Below, one piece after another: positions 26,580 through 35,371 of a stretch of DNA of 64,000 nucleotides (position 1 is the stretch's first letter; every line of letters begins with the position of its first letter). The position numbers and the translations under genes were made by a program. The notes below the pieces were generated by a model. That model made no database searches. It was not told the origin of the DNA and was given only the letters and a program-made list of their open reading frames with translations. Origin of the DNA: Fluviicola chungangensis (lineage in GTDB: Bacteria > Bacteroidota > Bacteroidia > Flavobacteriales_D > Crocinitomicaceae); the NCBI RefSeq assembly GCF_007558725.1, contig NZ_VLPL01000005.1, positions 124,001 through 188,000 on the forward strand, written 5' to 3'.

Positions 26580-27290
26580 TCAGGTAAACAACCCGCCATT
26601 TAAAGAAATCGTTTGTCCCGTAACATAATCCGATTCGTCTTTTAAAAGCCAATCAATGGTTGTCAAAATCGTTTCAACTCCTCCCAATCTGTTCTTTGGA
26701 ATCTGCGCAATAATTTGCTGCTGCATCTCGTCGGAAACCTCACTGATCATTCCCTGATCAAAATAACCGAGTGCCAGGGCATTACATGTAATCGGGAGAT
26801 TGGCCAATTCCTTCGCAACCGTTTTGGTTAATCCCAGAATTCCGGCTTTACTGGCTGCATAGGCCACCGTTCCGGGAACACCGGTTTGTGCAACAACGGA
26901 AGAAATATTGATGATTCGTCCAAATTGATGGGTGCGCATAGCTGGAATCAAACCCTGGCATAACAAAAACGGAGCTGTTAAATTCACAGCTATCACCTCG
27001 TTAAAATCAACCGAAGCAAGCTTCCAGCTCATGCCATTTTTTGAAATCCCAGCGTTATTGATCAAAACGTCCACTTTTCCAAAATTGGCAAGAATACTTG
27101 CTATAAGATTCTTAACCTGGTTTTCATCTCTCAAATCAGCTTTGAACCAGGCATGCTCGCAATTCACATCAAAAGGTTCCTGCTGATAGGTATGCAAGGC
27201 CAATCTGACATCTTGTTTTTCAAAATGCTTTACCATAGCAGAACCCAGTCCGCCGGTTGCTCCTGTAATCAAAATTACTTTTTTACCCAT
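26580..27290 (-). CDS. Short-chain dehydrogenase/reductase (FabG-like)
   Basis: 236 residues, classic SDR. The NAD(P)-binding motif TGATGGLG is at 9-16, NNAG at 78-81, catalytic Ser130/131, and Tyr144-x3-Lys148 in YAASKAG. It resembles FabG, but its position between a FlaA1-like enzyme and a FemAB/GNAT-like gene points to a role in making or modifying a surface glycan or its acyl group. Its start overlaps the end of the upstream gene by 16 bp. Confidence 0.87.
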   Translation of the reverse strand: MGKKVILITGATGGLGSAMVKHFEKQDVRLALHTYQQEPFDVNCEHAWFKADLRDENQVKNLIASILANFGKVDVLINNAGISKNGMSWKLASVDFNEVIAVNLTAPFLLCQGLIPAMRTHQFGRIINISSVVAQTGVPGTVAYAASKAGILGLTKTVAKELANLPITCNALALGYFDQGMISEVSDEMQQQIIAQIPKNRLGGVETILTTIDWLLKDESDYVTGQTISLNGGLFT

Positions 27291-28147
27291 TTATCCCGTA
27301 TCATTTTTACTGTTTTCCACCAAAATGGAGCATTATTCCAGCTTAAGTGCGAATATACAACATCTTCTGCGCCGAAATTCAAATTAAATCGTCTTACCGA
27401 CTCTACATTTGATCCTCCGAAATCGAACACTTTCCCTTTGGAATGCGCATATGTAACAGCATGATGCATCAGTTTGTACATTCCACCGGATTTCTTTGCT
27501 TCCTCCCTGGTTGTTCCTTTCAAATAAAGGACCGTGGTACTCGTTTCAATGATCCAAATTCCGCCCAGCCACTCGTTTTCATTGTACAGATTGAATTGTC
27601 CCAGTCCTTTATACCGGTACTTATTCACTAAATGTTCAAGAATCGGAAGGGTTTCTTCATTGATTCCGGGAATGCGGTTCTGCAATTCATTTCGTAACAG
27701 GTCCATCATTGCGGAAATATGTTCTCCCTGCTCTACCTGAAGTTCAGCGGCTTTATTCAGGGAGCGTTTTGCTTGTTGATTTAACTTCAAATTTCCCGGG
27801 GCCAACTTCTGAAAAACACGTTGGCCCAGGTTAAATCCTTTCCCTACCTGAAGGTCCGCAACCGGAAATTCATTTTTCAAAGTCCGGATCAATTCATTTT
27901 CCCCGACCGGTTCGCCAATCCATTCCATAAACCGGTTGAAAAACGGGGTCACCAATACTTTCACTCCGCCTTTCAACACATACGGACAAGCCATCCCTGA
28001 TTTAAAGTCATCCGAATAAAGAATCATCCAATTTCCGGCCGTTGCATCCAGGTAAGTAGACTCGGAGAATACCGAAGCATTGTACGATGAAACCAATTCA
28101 TCCCATTTCTCTTTTACCTCTGTCGAATCTGCGTTTATCAATTGCAT
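27275..28147 (-). CDS. GNAT/FemAB-like acyltransferase
   Basis: 290 residues. The C-terminal half has the GNAT/FemAB pattern: LYNENEWLGGIWIIETSTTVLYLKG followed by LMHHAVTYAHSKGKVFDFGGSN, which is the acyl-donor fold of peptidoglycan-bridge and capsule FemAB-like proteins. The N-terminal half (NASVFSESTYLDATAGNW) is the matching subdomain. The acceptor is probably the sugar built by neighbouring enzymes (inference). It overlaps the next upstream gene by 10 bp. Confidence 0.65.
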   Translation of the reverse strand: MQLINADSTEVKEKWDELVSSYNASVFSESTYLDATAGNWMILYSDDFKSGMACPYVLKGGVKVLVTPFFNRFMEWIGEPVGENELIRTLKNEFPVADLQVGKGFNLGQRVFQKLAPGNLKLNQQAKRSLNKAAELQVEQGEHISAMMDLLRNELQNRIPGINEETLPILEHLVNKYRYKGLGQFNLYNENEWLGGIWIIETSTTVLYLKGTTREEAKKSGGMYKLMHHAVTYAHSKGKVFDFGGSNVESVRRFNLNFGAEDVVYSHLSWNNAPFWWKTVKMIRDKWVKK

Positions 28148-29127
28148 GATCCGAAATTTATGAATTCATATACTGATTTCGTTTTTGAAACAAATGATTC
28201 CAGTCGATCCAGTGAATAATTCGTCATTCCCTTCGGGTGACCGATCACTACGAAAGTCCGCACTTTTTTATGCTCGTAATACCTTGCCTGTTTCATTAAT
28301 TGTGAAGCATAATAACCATCCGAACTGACATGATTCCAGGTTTTGTGCAACAAAACGGATTTCTTTCTTCCCGGCTGGGCCAAAAACGAACCATCCCCGA
28401 TCATTTTATGCGCAGTTGGATTAAGTCTTCCCAAAGCATACAGTCGCCAATAAAATAACGGAGAAAACTCCCAGGAAGAAATAGGAACTTCCAGGAAAAA
28501 ACCATTTGCTTCCCCCTTCGTTACATCTGTTTGAAAACGATACGGATTCCCAAAAGGTGGAACATCCGTAAAGTCAAACTGGTAATGAGCCGATTCAAAC
28601 TTCCCTCCTGGAAACACCGTCGAATCCTTTTCAATTCCAAGCTCCTGAAAAACGGTTTCAATTTGTTTGAAAGGTTGGATACACCAACCTCCGGCCCTGT
28701 AAGTTGTGGGCTTTTTTCCGGTCAAACCAGTTAAAAAGCGGTGATACTTACGCACAATTATTTCCGCTTCCGAATCGGGGAAATCTGACAATTTGTAACA
28801 CCCATCTGTTATGACCACCCATTTTTCGCCATCGTAGTAGGATTTCTCCCAATGCGGATGAATATGCAATTGTACTTCGCAATCCAACTCCAGCATGCGA
28901 TTCAACTGAGTGGTGATTTGTTTAAAATCTGTTTCAAGATCCGGATATCGGTCTTTGTACTCGTGTAATTTGATCAGAAATCCTACGTCTGCAAAAAAAA
29001 CAAGCGGAACCTGGTGAGTCTTTGCTATTGCCAACAGCCGATCAGTTGGTTCAATCATACATTTTTGAACGCTTCCGGTATCTGTACCAAAAAATAACTC
29101 GTAATCAAATGTCAGAATCACCTGCAT
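28138..29127 (-). CDS. Polysaccharide deacetylase-like protein
   Basis: 329 residues of the NodB-like superfamily. The start MQVILTFDYELFFG supplies the motif 1 aspartate pair region, LHIHPHWEKSYY the metal histidines and TYRAGGWC the third motif. No signal peptide, so it acts inside the cell or on lipid-linked sugars, as in sugar-modification clusters for surface polysaccharides. It is the promoter-proximal gene of the four-gene glycan cluster. A TATCTTCG -7-like box lies only 5 bp before the ATG, which may mean a very short or absent leader. Confidence 0.8.
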   Translation of the reverse strand: MQVILTFDYELFFGTDTGSVQKCMIEPTDRLLAIAKTHQVPLVFFADVGFLIKLHEYKDRYPDLETDFKQITTQLNRMLELDCEVQLHIHPHWEKSYYDGEKWVVITDGCYKLSDFPDSEAEIIVRKYHRFLTGLTGKKPTTYRAGGWCIQPFKQIETVFQELGIEKDSTVFPGGKFESAHYQFDFTDVPPFGNPYRFQTDVTKGEANGFFLEVPISSWEFSPLFYWRLYALGRLNPTAHKMIGDGSFLAQPGRKKSVLLHKTWNHVSSDGYYASQLMKQARYYEHKKVRTFVVIGHPKGMTNYSLDRLESFVSKTKSVYEFINFGSCN

Positions 29128-29201
29128 AAGTGCGAAGATAATATTATCCTTCGGTTTAGGAGATCGTCGGCTCTTTTTCCAAAATCTATCGTATTTTAGC
29201 A

Positions 29202-29278
29202 GACATTAGACCTGAGACCAAAGACAAGAGACTATTTTGGTCTTCCGTCTCTTGTCTAACGTTTTTAGTCTAAAATAA
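29202..29278. repeat. Self-complementary tract directly before the CYTH gene
   Basis: AGACAAGAGAC pairs perfectly with GTCTCTTGTCT further on, and outer pieces (TTAGACC, GACCAAA; TTTGGTC, GTCTAA) also match. It ends at the ATG of the CYTH gene, like the tracts at 17897, 24140 and 33031. Confidence 0.65.
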
Positions 29279-29731
29279 ATGAAAGAAATTGAGCGGAAAT
29301 ACCTGGTAAGTGATTCCATATCCGATGTTGTCAAGTACCTTCAATCAAAAAAGATCAGGCAGGGATACATTTCGGACGTTGACGGAAAAACAGTTCGCGT
29401 GCGTACGAAAGGTGATCAGGGATATTTGACAATTAAGGGAAAATCAGTTGGTATTTCAAGGGATGAGTTTGAATATGAGATTCCGTTTGAGGATGCGAAT
29501 CAACTATTGAGTAATTTTTGTGCAAAGGTCCTGGAGAAAGAGCGGTATGAGCTGGTGGTAGGAGAAAAGAAATGGGAAATCGATATTTTTCATGGCAAAC
29601 TGGAAGGATTGAAGATTGCTGAAATCGAATTGGAATCGGAGGAGGAATTATTTGAACTTCCGAATTGGATCGAAAAAGAGGTCAGCACGGACGTTCAGTA
29701 TTACAATTCCAGACTGATAGAAAAGGCCTAA
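29279..29731 (+). CDS. CYTH domain protein (adenylate cyclase/thiamine triphosphatase-like)
   Basis: 150 residues, one CYTH domain. The N-terminal signature EIERKYLV is the ExExK metal/triphosphate motif. Further acidic and basic tunnel residues are seen in VRVRTKGDQGYLTIKGK and IDIFHGKLEGLKIAEIELES. The closest functional group is bacterial short tripolyphosphatases (YgiF/NeuTTM type); the true substrate is not evident. Monocistronic, with a hairpin-forming leader and a perfect 44-bp palindrome across its stop codon. Confidence 0.88.
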   Translation: MKEIERKYLVSDSISDVVKYLQSKKIRQGYISDVDGKTVRVRTKGDQGYLTIKGKSVGISRDEFEYEIPFEDANQLLSNFCAKVLEKERYELVVGEKKWEIDIFHGKLEGLKIAEIELESEEELFELPNWIEKEVSTDVQYYNSRLIEKA

Positions 29732-29774
29732 ACCAATAGTGGGCAGGCGATTAATCGCCTGCCCACTATTGGTT
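29731..29774. repeat. Perfect 44-bp palindrome between convergent genes
   Basis: Two 22-base arms (core GGCAGGCGATTAATCGCCTG) pair without mismatch. It starts on the last base of the CYTH stop codon. Unlike the one at 22742 it has no clear T-run on either side, so it may be a transcription barrier or processing hairpin rather than a standard terminator. Confidence 0.85.
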
Positions 29775-29803
29775 ACAAACTATTACTTACAAATAGGTTG
29801 TTT

Positions 29804-30451
29804 TTATTTATTCAATTCTTTATCAATCTCTCCGAAGAAATAAGTACATGTGCTTCTTCCCCACCAATAAGGCTTGTCTATATCAGTAAAGGTGATCAAA
29901 TCGTATTTTGTTTTTGCTTTGTCAAAATATGTCTGTGCATTTTTAGCACCTCCCCCAAACATCTTCGGAGTGTAGAAGGTTGAGATTCCTTTCAACAAAT
30001 AAATATGCGGATTGTTTTCGTTGATCGTTTTTGCCGCTTTCAAATTTTCATCAAAGATTTTCCCATACTTCTGCCAACGATTTTCAGGATCTGCACCGAT
30101 ACGCGCGTTCGCAATCAATGCTTTCATGATGTGAATTTCGTCTGTCAAAGGGCAGGTTTCTATTTTGACCAATTGGTCTTCCGCATTATTCACCAAAACA
30201 TCTTTGATTGCCAGTGTCGGTTCAAAATAAGACATTTGAACACAGGAATACGCATAATAATATGCGGGCATCCAACTCTCCGGGTACTTTTCCTTTACCA
30301 ATGCCAACTGGTCCGATTTTGCCTTCCAGCCTTCCAGCGTGTAGGTAGAATCAAAGGTTGCACAAATAGGCTCCAGTTCCTTTTTAATATCATCCTGTGC
30401 ATTTGCTTGAAGTGTAAACGCCAAAACCACGGTTAAGATTACTTGTTTCAT
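29804..30451 (-). CDS. Secreted TPR-like protein of unknown function
   Basis: 215 residues from the ATG at 30451; a GTG two codons earlier is possible. Signal peptide ends LQANAQ. The rest is helical with TPR-like repeats (WMPAYYYAYSCVQMSYF, NPHIYLLKGISTFYTP). It lies just downstream of a TonB receptor gene, 9 bp from its stop, so the two are co-transcribed. The protein may be a periplasmic helper of that receptor (inference). Confidence 0.65.
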   Translation of the reverse strand: MKQVILTVVLAFTLQANAQDDIKKELEPICATFDSTYTLEGWKAKSDQLALVKEKYPESWMPAYYYAYSCVQMSYFEPTLAIKDVLVNNAEDQLVKIETCPLTDEIHIMKALIANARIGADPENRWQKYGKIFDENLKAAKTINENNPHIYLLKGISTFYTPKMFGGGAKNAQTYFDKAKTKYDLITFTDIDKPYWWGRSTCTYFFGEIDKELNK

Positions 30452-30460
30452 AGTCACTAA

Positions 30461-32605
30461 TTAAATTTCATCTTTGTTAAACTCTTTCAACGACAGGTTA
30501 AATCCAAAGAAAATATTGAAGTAAAACGGAGGTTTCACCTCGTATCTCTGACTTCCGTCGTAACTGTAACGATAGCCCAATACATTGTGCTGATTCGTAA
30601 TGTTATCTAAACTAACATAAAAGACGGTAAAAAACTTTTTAATAGTTGTTAAATATGCAGCGGTAAATGCCAGGTTGTGATAGTCCGGAGAACGGTCTCC
30701 AAGGAAACGTGCACTGGTCGGATTATAATACGGTCTTCCACTTGCGTAACTATACGTCAGGGAGAAACTCGTTTGAAGTTTCATGGAGAAATACTTCATA
30801 ACCACGTTCAGGTTGTGGTCGGAAACGTAATCCGGAGTCACTTTACTGATATAGTTTTGATACAGTCTTTTGGTGTCGATGTAACTATACGAGATCCAAT
30901 AGTCGAAATTCTTAATCGACTTCTTATCTCTCCAGAAAACATCAATTCCCTGGGCGTAACCTGATCCGCTGTTGTCCACCATCCCGTAATTGAAACGGAA
31001 CGCATTCGGAGTATAAGCAACTCCCTGTTCACGGATTAACTGATCATAGGATTTGTAATATCCCTCCACCCGGAAAATACGGTTCTTGGCAATAATCTGG
31101 TAATTCGCCATTAAGTGCAATGCTTCCTGGAAGTTTGGCCGGTATCCCTGCATCAGATAGTTTTGAGAAGCCAACTGGTAAAAATATCCCGACGCCAGGG
31201 AAATCTGACTGGTTTTCCCGGTCTTGATTGCCATCGCCAAACGCGGAGAGATATTTCCTTTTGCCAGTAATTTGGAATATTCAGCCCTCACTCCCGGCTT
31301 GATCGCAAAGTTCCGGAAGGGAATGATATCGGCTTCGACGTATCCGGCACTAAGCATTTCCGTAAATTGTCCGCTTAACGTATCAAATGTTTGCTTGTAT
31401 TGAAAATGCTGTAACTCGGACCCAATGATCATCCTGAATCGATTTCCTGCGGTGTAGGTCAATTCTCCACGTCCCTGGACCCGCTTATCATTTCGGGTAG
31501 AGATCAAGGTATCCCAGGTCACATCGTCGTCGTTATTACTTAAAGAAAATCCGACATAATACTTCCATTTATCGCTGATGGAATTTATAAACGTTGTATT
31601 GACATAGGTATTCTGATTTTTCAAGCCGAATTTCATCGTTGCCCCGGCTACACCCGGATTGGGAATTTCCAAACCGGAGCTGTTATACGTCTGGTTGAAA
31701 GTCGTCTTAAACATTCCACCGGTAGAAGTTTTGGAAACATACCGCCCTGAAAAACCGAATCCCTGAGGAGCTTCATAGAACTTCACATTTGCCTTCGCCA
31801 AGGCCAAAAACGGGGATAAATTCTGATAATACCCGGTAAATTCCACTGCATTTTTATCCATCAGTTTTGAACCTCCCAAAAAGATCCCGGCAAAATTTGC
31901 CCCGATGTTAATGTTCGTCTGATCCGGCAGGTCCAGCGTACTTAAATCCAACACGGAAGATAATGCCTGTCCGTAACGGGCAGTATAACCACCTGTACTG
32001 AATGCTGTTCCTTTAAACTGAAATGGATTAAAGCGCGTCCTTTGAGCCACTCCTGGAACAGAGCTTCCGAATGCATTTTGTGCTACCAAACCGTCCACTA
32101 TAAACGATGTTTCGCTGACATCTCCACCACGCACCATTAAACCGGTTTGATCTCCTCCGTTTCGCTGAACACCAGGAAGTGTTTGAATTGCTCCGGCAAT
32201 ATCTCCCTGACCACCAGCCGTCGTTACAATATCCAAAGGATCGAGAATTGCTACGGTGCGGTCATTGGATGCGGACATGGTTCCGGCGGAAATAACCACT
32301 TCTTCGATTGCCCTGGATTGGCTGACTTTGATATTTTGTGTTATCGGAGTTCCATTCAGATTCACTTCAAGGGTTTGTTCCTCCAATTCATCCCCACGAA
32401 CAACCAGCATTTGCTTACCGGTCATTTTAGTGGTCAGTTTATACATTCCTTTTTCATCTGTCTGAGCCCCGTCCGTTGTTCCTTTCACAAAAACGGTTGC
32501 CATAAACACAGGTTTTCCACTTTGATTCAACACCGTCCCTTCAATGGTAGTCTGTGCAATCAGACAGATGGGAATCAAGCCAATAAGCAATAGTAAATAC
32601 TTCAT
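30461..32605 (-). CDS. TonB-dependent receptor with carboxypeptidase-like N-terminal domain
   Basis: 714 residues. Signal peptide (ends CLIAQ), a carboxypeptidase-regulatory-like domain (~19-100, starts TIEGTVLNQSGKPVF), a plug with TLPGVQRNGGDQTGLMVRGGDVSETSFIVDG (~145-180) and a barrel to the C-terminus. The plug pattern matches receptors of the FecA/CirA-like group rather than SusC. The barrel is short for the class, about 500 residues. Substrate unknown. Followed directly by the TPR-like gene. Confidence 0.88.
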   Translation of the reverse strand: MKYLLLLIGLIPICLIAQTTIEGTVLNQSGKPVFMATVFVKGTTDGAQTDEKGMYKLTTKMTGKQMLVVRGDELEEQTLEVNLNGTPITQNIKVSQSRAIEEVVISAGTMSASNDRTVAILDPLDIVTTAGGQGDIAGAIQTLPGVQRNGGDQTGLMVRGGDVSETSFIVDGLVAQNAFGSSVPGVAQRTRFNPFQFKGTAFSTGGYTARYGQALSSVLDLSTLDLPDQTNINIGANFAGIFLGGSKLMDKNAVEFTGYYQNLSPFLALAKANVKFYEAPQGFGFSGRYVSKTSTGGMFKTTFNQTYNSSGLEIPNPGVAGATMKFGLKNQNTYVNTTFINSISDKWKYYVGFSLSNNDDDVTWDTLISTRNDKRVQGRGELTYTAGNRFRMIIGSELQHFQYKQTFDTLSGQFTEMLSAGYVEADIIPFRNFAIKPGVRAEYSKLLAKGNISPRLAMAIKTGKTSQISLASGYFYQLASQNYLMQGYRPNFQEALHLMANYQIIAKNRIFRVEGYYKSYDQLIREQGVAYTPNAFRFNYGMVDNSGSGYAQGIDVFWRDKKSIKNFDYWISYSYIDTKRLYQNYISKVTPDYVSDHNLNVVMKYFSMKLQTSFSLTYSYASGRPYYNPTSARFLGDRSPDYHNLAFTAAYLTTIKKFFTVFYVSLDNITNQHNVLGYRYSYDGSQRYEVKPPFYFNIFFGFNLSLKEFNKDEI

Positions 32606-32696
32606 AACATTTCATTACGGTGCTAAATTAGGTCGAAACAAAAGAAACCGAGATGGAAAATCGGTGAATTGATTTCTCCAATCGGTCAAAAGCAGT

Positions 32697-33026
32697 TTAC
32701 AACTTGTCGCTTTCCAAATCCGTCTTCTGAGTATCAAAAACACTGGACCCTATGCGAACAGTAAACCATTCCAGGAATAATTCCAATGTCGGTTTCGGAT
32801 AATCGTCATCGGAATCAACCACTGCCAGGCATTCGTTTTTCATGATCTTTTTGAAATGCGACTCGATCAGGGGTTCATACTCGAAGAAGTCTTCTTCAAT
32901 TAAATACAGGTTTCCCTCCAGGTCATCCGACTCATCAAAATCAAATTCCGGATCGTGTTGTTTAGCCCAATCGCAAAAGGCTTGTTTTGGTTCTACGTAA
33001 ATGTATCCTCTGTTTACTACTTTCAT
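32697..33026 (-). CDS. Small acidic protein of unknown function
   Basis: 109 residues, rich in Asp and Glu with segments DPEFDFDESDDLEGNLYLIEED and VVDSDDDYP. No signal peptide. I do not recognise a family with certainty; the size and pattern suggest a small cytoplasmic protein. Its leader is formed by a GACTTNAAG-type repeat tract (33031-33119). Confidence 0.6.
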   Translation of the reverse strand: MKVVNRGYIYVEPKQAFCDWAKQHDPEFDFDESDDLEGNLYLIEEDFFEYEPLIESHFKKIMKNECLAVVDSDDDYPKPTLELFLEWFTVRIGSSVFDTQKTDLESDKL

Positions 33027-33030
33027 TTTT

Positions 33031-33119
33031 CTTGATTTAGGATTACGGGATTTTAAGATGTCCGGACTTCATTTGTTCTGTCTTATCATCCTAAAGTCCC
33101 GCTGTCTTATTGTCCTGTT
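33031..33119. repeat. Self-complementary GACTTNAAG-type element
   Basis: On the minus strand it reads units such as GGGACTTTAGGATGATAAGAC, then the complementary-type GTCCGGACATC and TTAAAATCCCGTAATCC, ending 4 bp before the ATG at 33026. Its distal part also encodes the last residues of the lipoprotein gene that stops at 33091. Confidence 0.6.
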
Positions 33120-33753
33120 GTCCTTTCAATTCTTGTATTTCTCCTTCTTTGATCTTCGACCAGCGGGTTTTCTTTCTCCCCGGAATTTCCAGTACATAGA
33201 TCCAATTCTGATCTTTTTTTTCCTCGTTCAGCAATTCCACCAATTTCTTTGTGGCAATCGGTGTTTTTGATTCTATATAAACCAACTGATTTGCTCCTAT
33301 CAGGAACAGGGAATTTCTACTTTGTTTCTTAAATTGTGAACCTACCTGGTAAGAATCACAGGTTGGTCCATAACAATCAATCCAGTTGAAAAAAGCGTTT
33401 TTCGTTCTCAAACTGTCCCTGAATTCATAATGCAATGCAACAATGCTGTCTTTTTGGCTCAATAAATACCATTTTTCCATTTTCGATGGTCCGAACCGGT
33501 CCGGAAACAATAAACTGTCGAGCATAAACCAAGATGCATCCTTATAAATCGAATCAAAAGCTGTCAGGAAATAGGCCTGCTTCGGTTTTTCATCTTTGAT
33601 TTCCGCAGTTTCCCGGTTGTCTTCAATGTGATCAAACTTATCGGAGGTATGTGAAATATCTTCGAGCGAAACTGTTTCGGTCCCGTTATTATCCTTACAA
33701 GAAAGGAACAGTAAGAGCATCAATCCAATAACAGATAAAGCGAATAGTTTCAT
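33091..33753 (-). CDS. Lipoprotein of unknown function
   Basis: 220 residues. Lipoprotein signal peptide with lipobox LFLSC (Cys19) followed by KDNNGTE. The mature part is mixed alpha/beta with no family I recognise. It starts inside the stop of the threonine aldolase gene (ATGA overlap), so the two are co-translated. The C-terminal QQDNKTAGL is encoded by the GACTTNAAG-type repeat; the original stop may have been elsewhere. Confidence 0.65.
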   Translation of the reverse strand: MKLFALSVIGLMLLLFLSCKDNNGTETVSLEDISHTSDKFDHIEDNRETAEIKDEKPKQAYFLTAFDSIYKDASWFMLDSLLFPDRFGPSKMEKWYLLSQKDSIVALHYEFRDSLRTKNAFFNWIDCYGPTCDSYQVGSQFKKQSRNSLFLIGANQLVYIESKTPIATKKLVELLNEEKKDQNWIYVLEIPGRKKTRWSKIKEGEIQELKGQQDNKTAGL

Positions 33754-34775
33754 ATTTTCTTGACTTGTTCTATTGTATATACCATGTCTTCCGAGGAAAT
33801 ATCCAGGTGCGTCACTAAACGGATCATTCCCGGGCCGAACGCAGAAACTTTAACGCCCAATTCTCCGAACTTTTGAATATAGTGATCGCGTTTCAGCTCC
33901 TCCTTCAAAATTACAACTAAAATATTTGTTTCCACGGGTAAAGTACTTTCCACCCAATCACATGTTAAAAAAACACTTTCCAATTGCTTTGCTTTGTCAT
34001 GATCTTCCGGAAGCCTGCTTACATGATTTTTCAAAGCAAACATCCCTGCCGCTGCCAAAAAACCGGCTTGGCGCATACCTCCTCCCATGACTTTCCGGAC
34101 CCTTCTTGCCTGGTGGATGAACTCTTTGGTTCCAACCAACAATGATCCCACCGGAGCTCCCAATCCTTTTGAAAGGCAAATGGAAATCGAATCGAATGCA
34201 GCAGCATATCTTTTTATTTCAACCCCATTCACAGCCAAGGCATTGAATATGCGTGCCCCGTCCAAATGAAGGGGAATATTCTTTGATTTCGCCAAGTGTG
34301 CAATTGCTTCAATCTCCTGAAAATCGTAAACGGCACCACCACCCCGATTGGCTGTATCCTCCAAAGAAATCAATTGGGTAACCGGAAAATGCACGTCGTC
34401 CGGCATAATCCACTTCTCAATCTCAGAAGCAGTCAAACGGCCCCGGCTTCCCTGAAGCAAACGAACAGAGGCGCCCGAATTTTTGGCAATCCCTCCTCCT
34501 TCATACTTGTAGATATGGCTTTCTTCGTGGCAAATAACTTCACCGCCGGGTTTCACATGAATATTGATAGCAATCTGGTTGGTTTGCGTTCCGCTTGTGC
34601 AAAATAATGCTGCTTCCTTACCAAAAAGTTGTGCTGCATACTCCTGCAGTTCATTTACGGTCGGATCTTCCCCATAAACATCGTCTCCTACAAAAGCCCG
34701 GAACATTGCATCCCGCATCTCAATCGATGGTTTTGTAACGGTATCTGAACGAAAATCAACGAAATAACGGTCCAT
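33750..34775 (-). CDS. ltaE: Low-specificity L-threonine aldolase
   Basis: 341 residues, fold-type I PLP enzyme. FRSDTVTKPS at the start, ICHEESHIYKYEGGG, DGARIFNA with the PLP-ring aspartate at ~172, and the Schiff-base Lys203 in CLSKGLGAPVGS all match threonine aldolases. It cleaves L-threonine and allo-threonine to glycine and acetaldehyde. Cytoplasmic. Upstream TAAGTTTG box at 34789-34796 (minus strand). Confidence 0.93.
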   Translation of the reverse strand: MDRYFVDFRSDTVTKPSIEMRDAMFRAFVGDDVYGEDPTVNELQEYAAQLFGKEAALFCTSGTQTNQIAINIHVKPGGEVICHEESHIYKYEGGGIAKNSGASVRLLQGSRGRLTASEIEKWIMPDDVHFPVTQLISLEDTANRGGGAVYDFQEIEAIAHLAKSKNIPLHLDGARIFNALAVNGVEIKRYAAAFDSISICLSKGLGAPVGSLLVGTKEFIHQARRVRKVMGGGMRQAGFLAAAGMFALKNHVSRLPEDHDKAKQLESVFLTCDWVESTLPVETNILVVILKEELKRDHYIQKFGELGVKVSAFGPGMIRLVTHLDISSEDMVYTIEQVKKI

Positions 34776-34788
34776 AATTTTTTTGAAG

Positions 34789-34796
34789 CAAACTTA
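34789..34796 (-). promoter_or_regulatory. -7 box upstream of ltaE
   Basis: TAAGTTTG on the minus strand fits TAnnTTTG, 13 bp before the ATG. Confidence 0.5.
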
Positions 34797-34918
34797 GAGC
34801 AATTCCTTGTAAAAAGAGCCGCATTTAAACTTTTTTTCAATTTCTTCGCAAATATGCATTGTTTCTGAAAAAAATATTATTTTCGGCACAGATTTAATAA
34901 CTTAAAACATCTAAATTT

Positions 34919-35158
34919 ATGAAAGCAATCGCTTTAATCGTTTGTGCAGCAGGCTTAAGCCTTTTTGCAACTTCTTGTAAGAAAACATACTCTTGTAACT
35001 GTACTGAAATTTACCAGGATGAGTTCGTTAACTACGATAGTTCTGAATCATACCCGGTTGTTGCCAAGAAAAAAGACAAGCAATCTGAGTGCGATAAATT
35101 CGCAACTGGGGCTTACAAAACCTATGAGGGAAGTGTACGTACTTGTACAGCTAACTAA
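34919..35158 (+). CDS. Small cysteine-containing lipoprotein
   Basis: 79 residues. Lipoprotein signal peptide with lipobox ATSC (Cys20), then KKTYSCNCTEIYQDE. Four further cysteines in the mature part (Cys26, Cys28 and two near the C-terminus) could form two disulfides. No known family recognised. Monocistronic with a strong terminator; TATTTTCG at 34878-34885 resembles a -7 box. Confidence 0.7.
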   Translation: MKAIALIVCAAGLSLFATSCKKTYSCNCTEIYQDEFVNYDSSESYPVVAKKKDKQSECDKFATGAYKTYEGSVRTCTAN

Positions 35159-35181
35159 GAATTGATATCATTTTTTTGAAA

Positions 35182-35209
35182 GGCCATCCGACAAACGGGT
35201 GGCTTTTTT
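35182..35209 (+). terminator. Rho-independent terminator of the small lipoprotein gene
   Basis: GGCCATCC pairs with GGGTGGC around GACAAAC, followed by TTTTTT. Confidence 0.88.
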
Positions 35210-35371
35210 CGTTGAATGGAGATCGTTGGAAGCTTCAAACATTTTCCGAAAGCCTATCTCAATTGAGAAAACATACCCAACGCGGGATACAGGTTATTTT
35301 GGATTGATTTAACTGAAACGGAAAATGCCCTGTAAAAAACGGACTGATTCTTTTTACCAAAAATCCGGACA

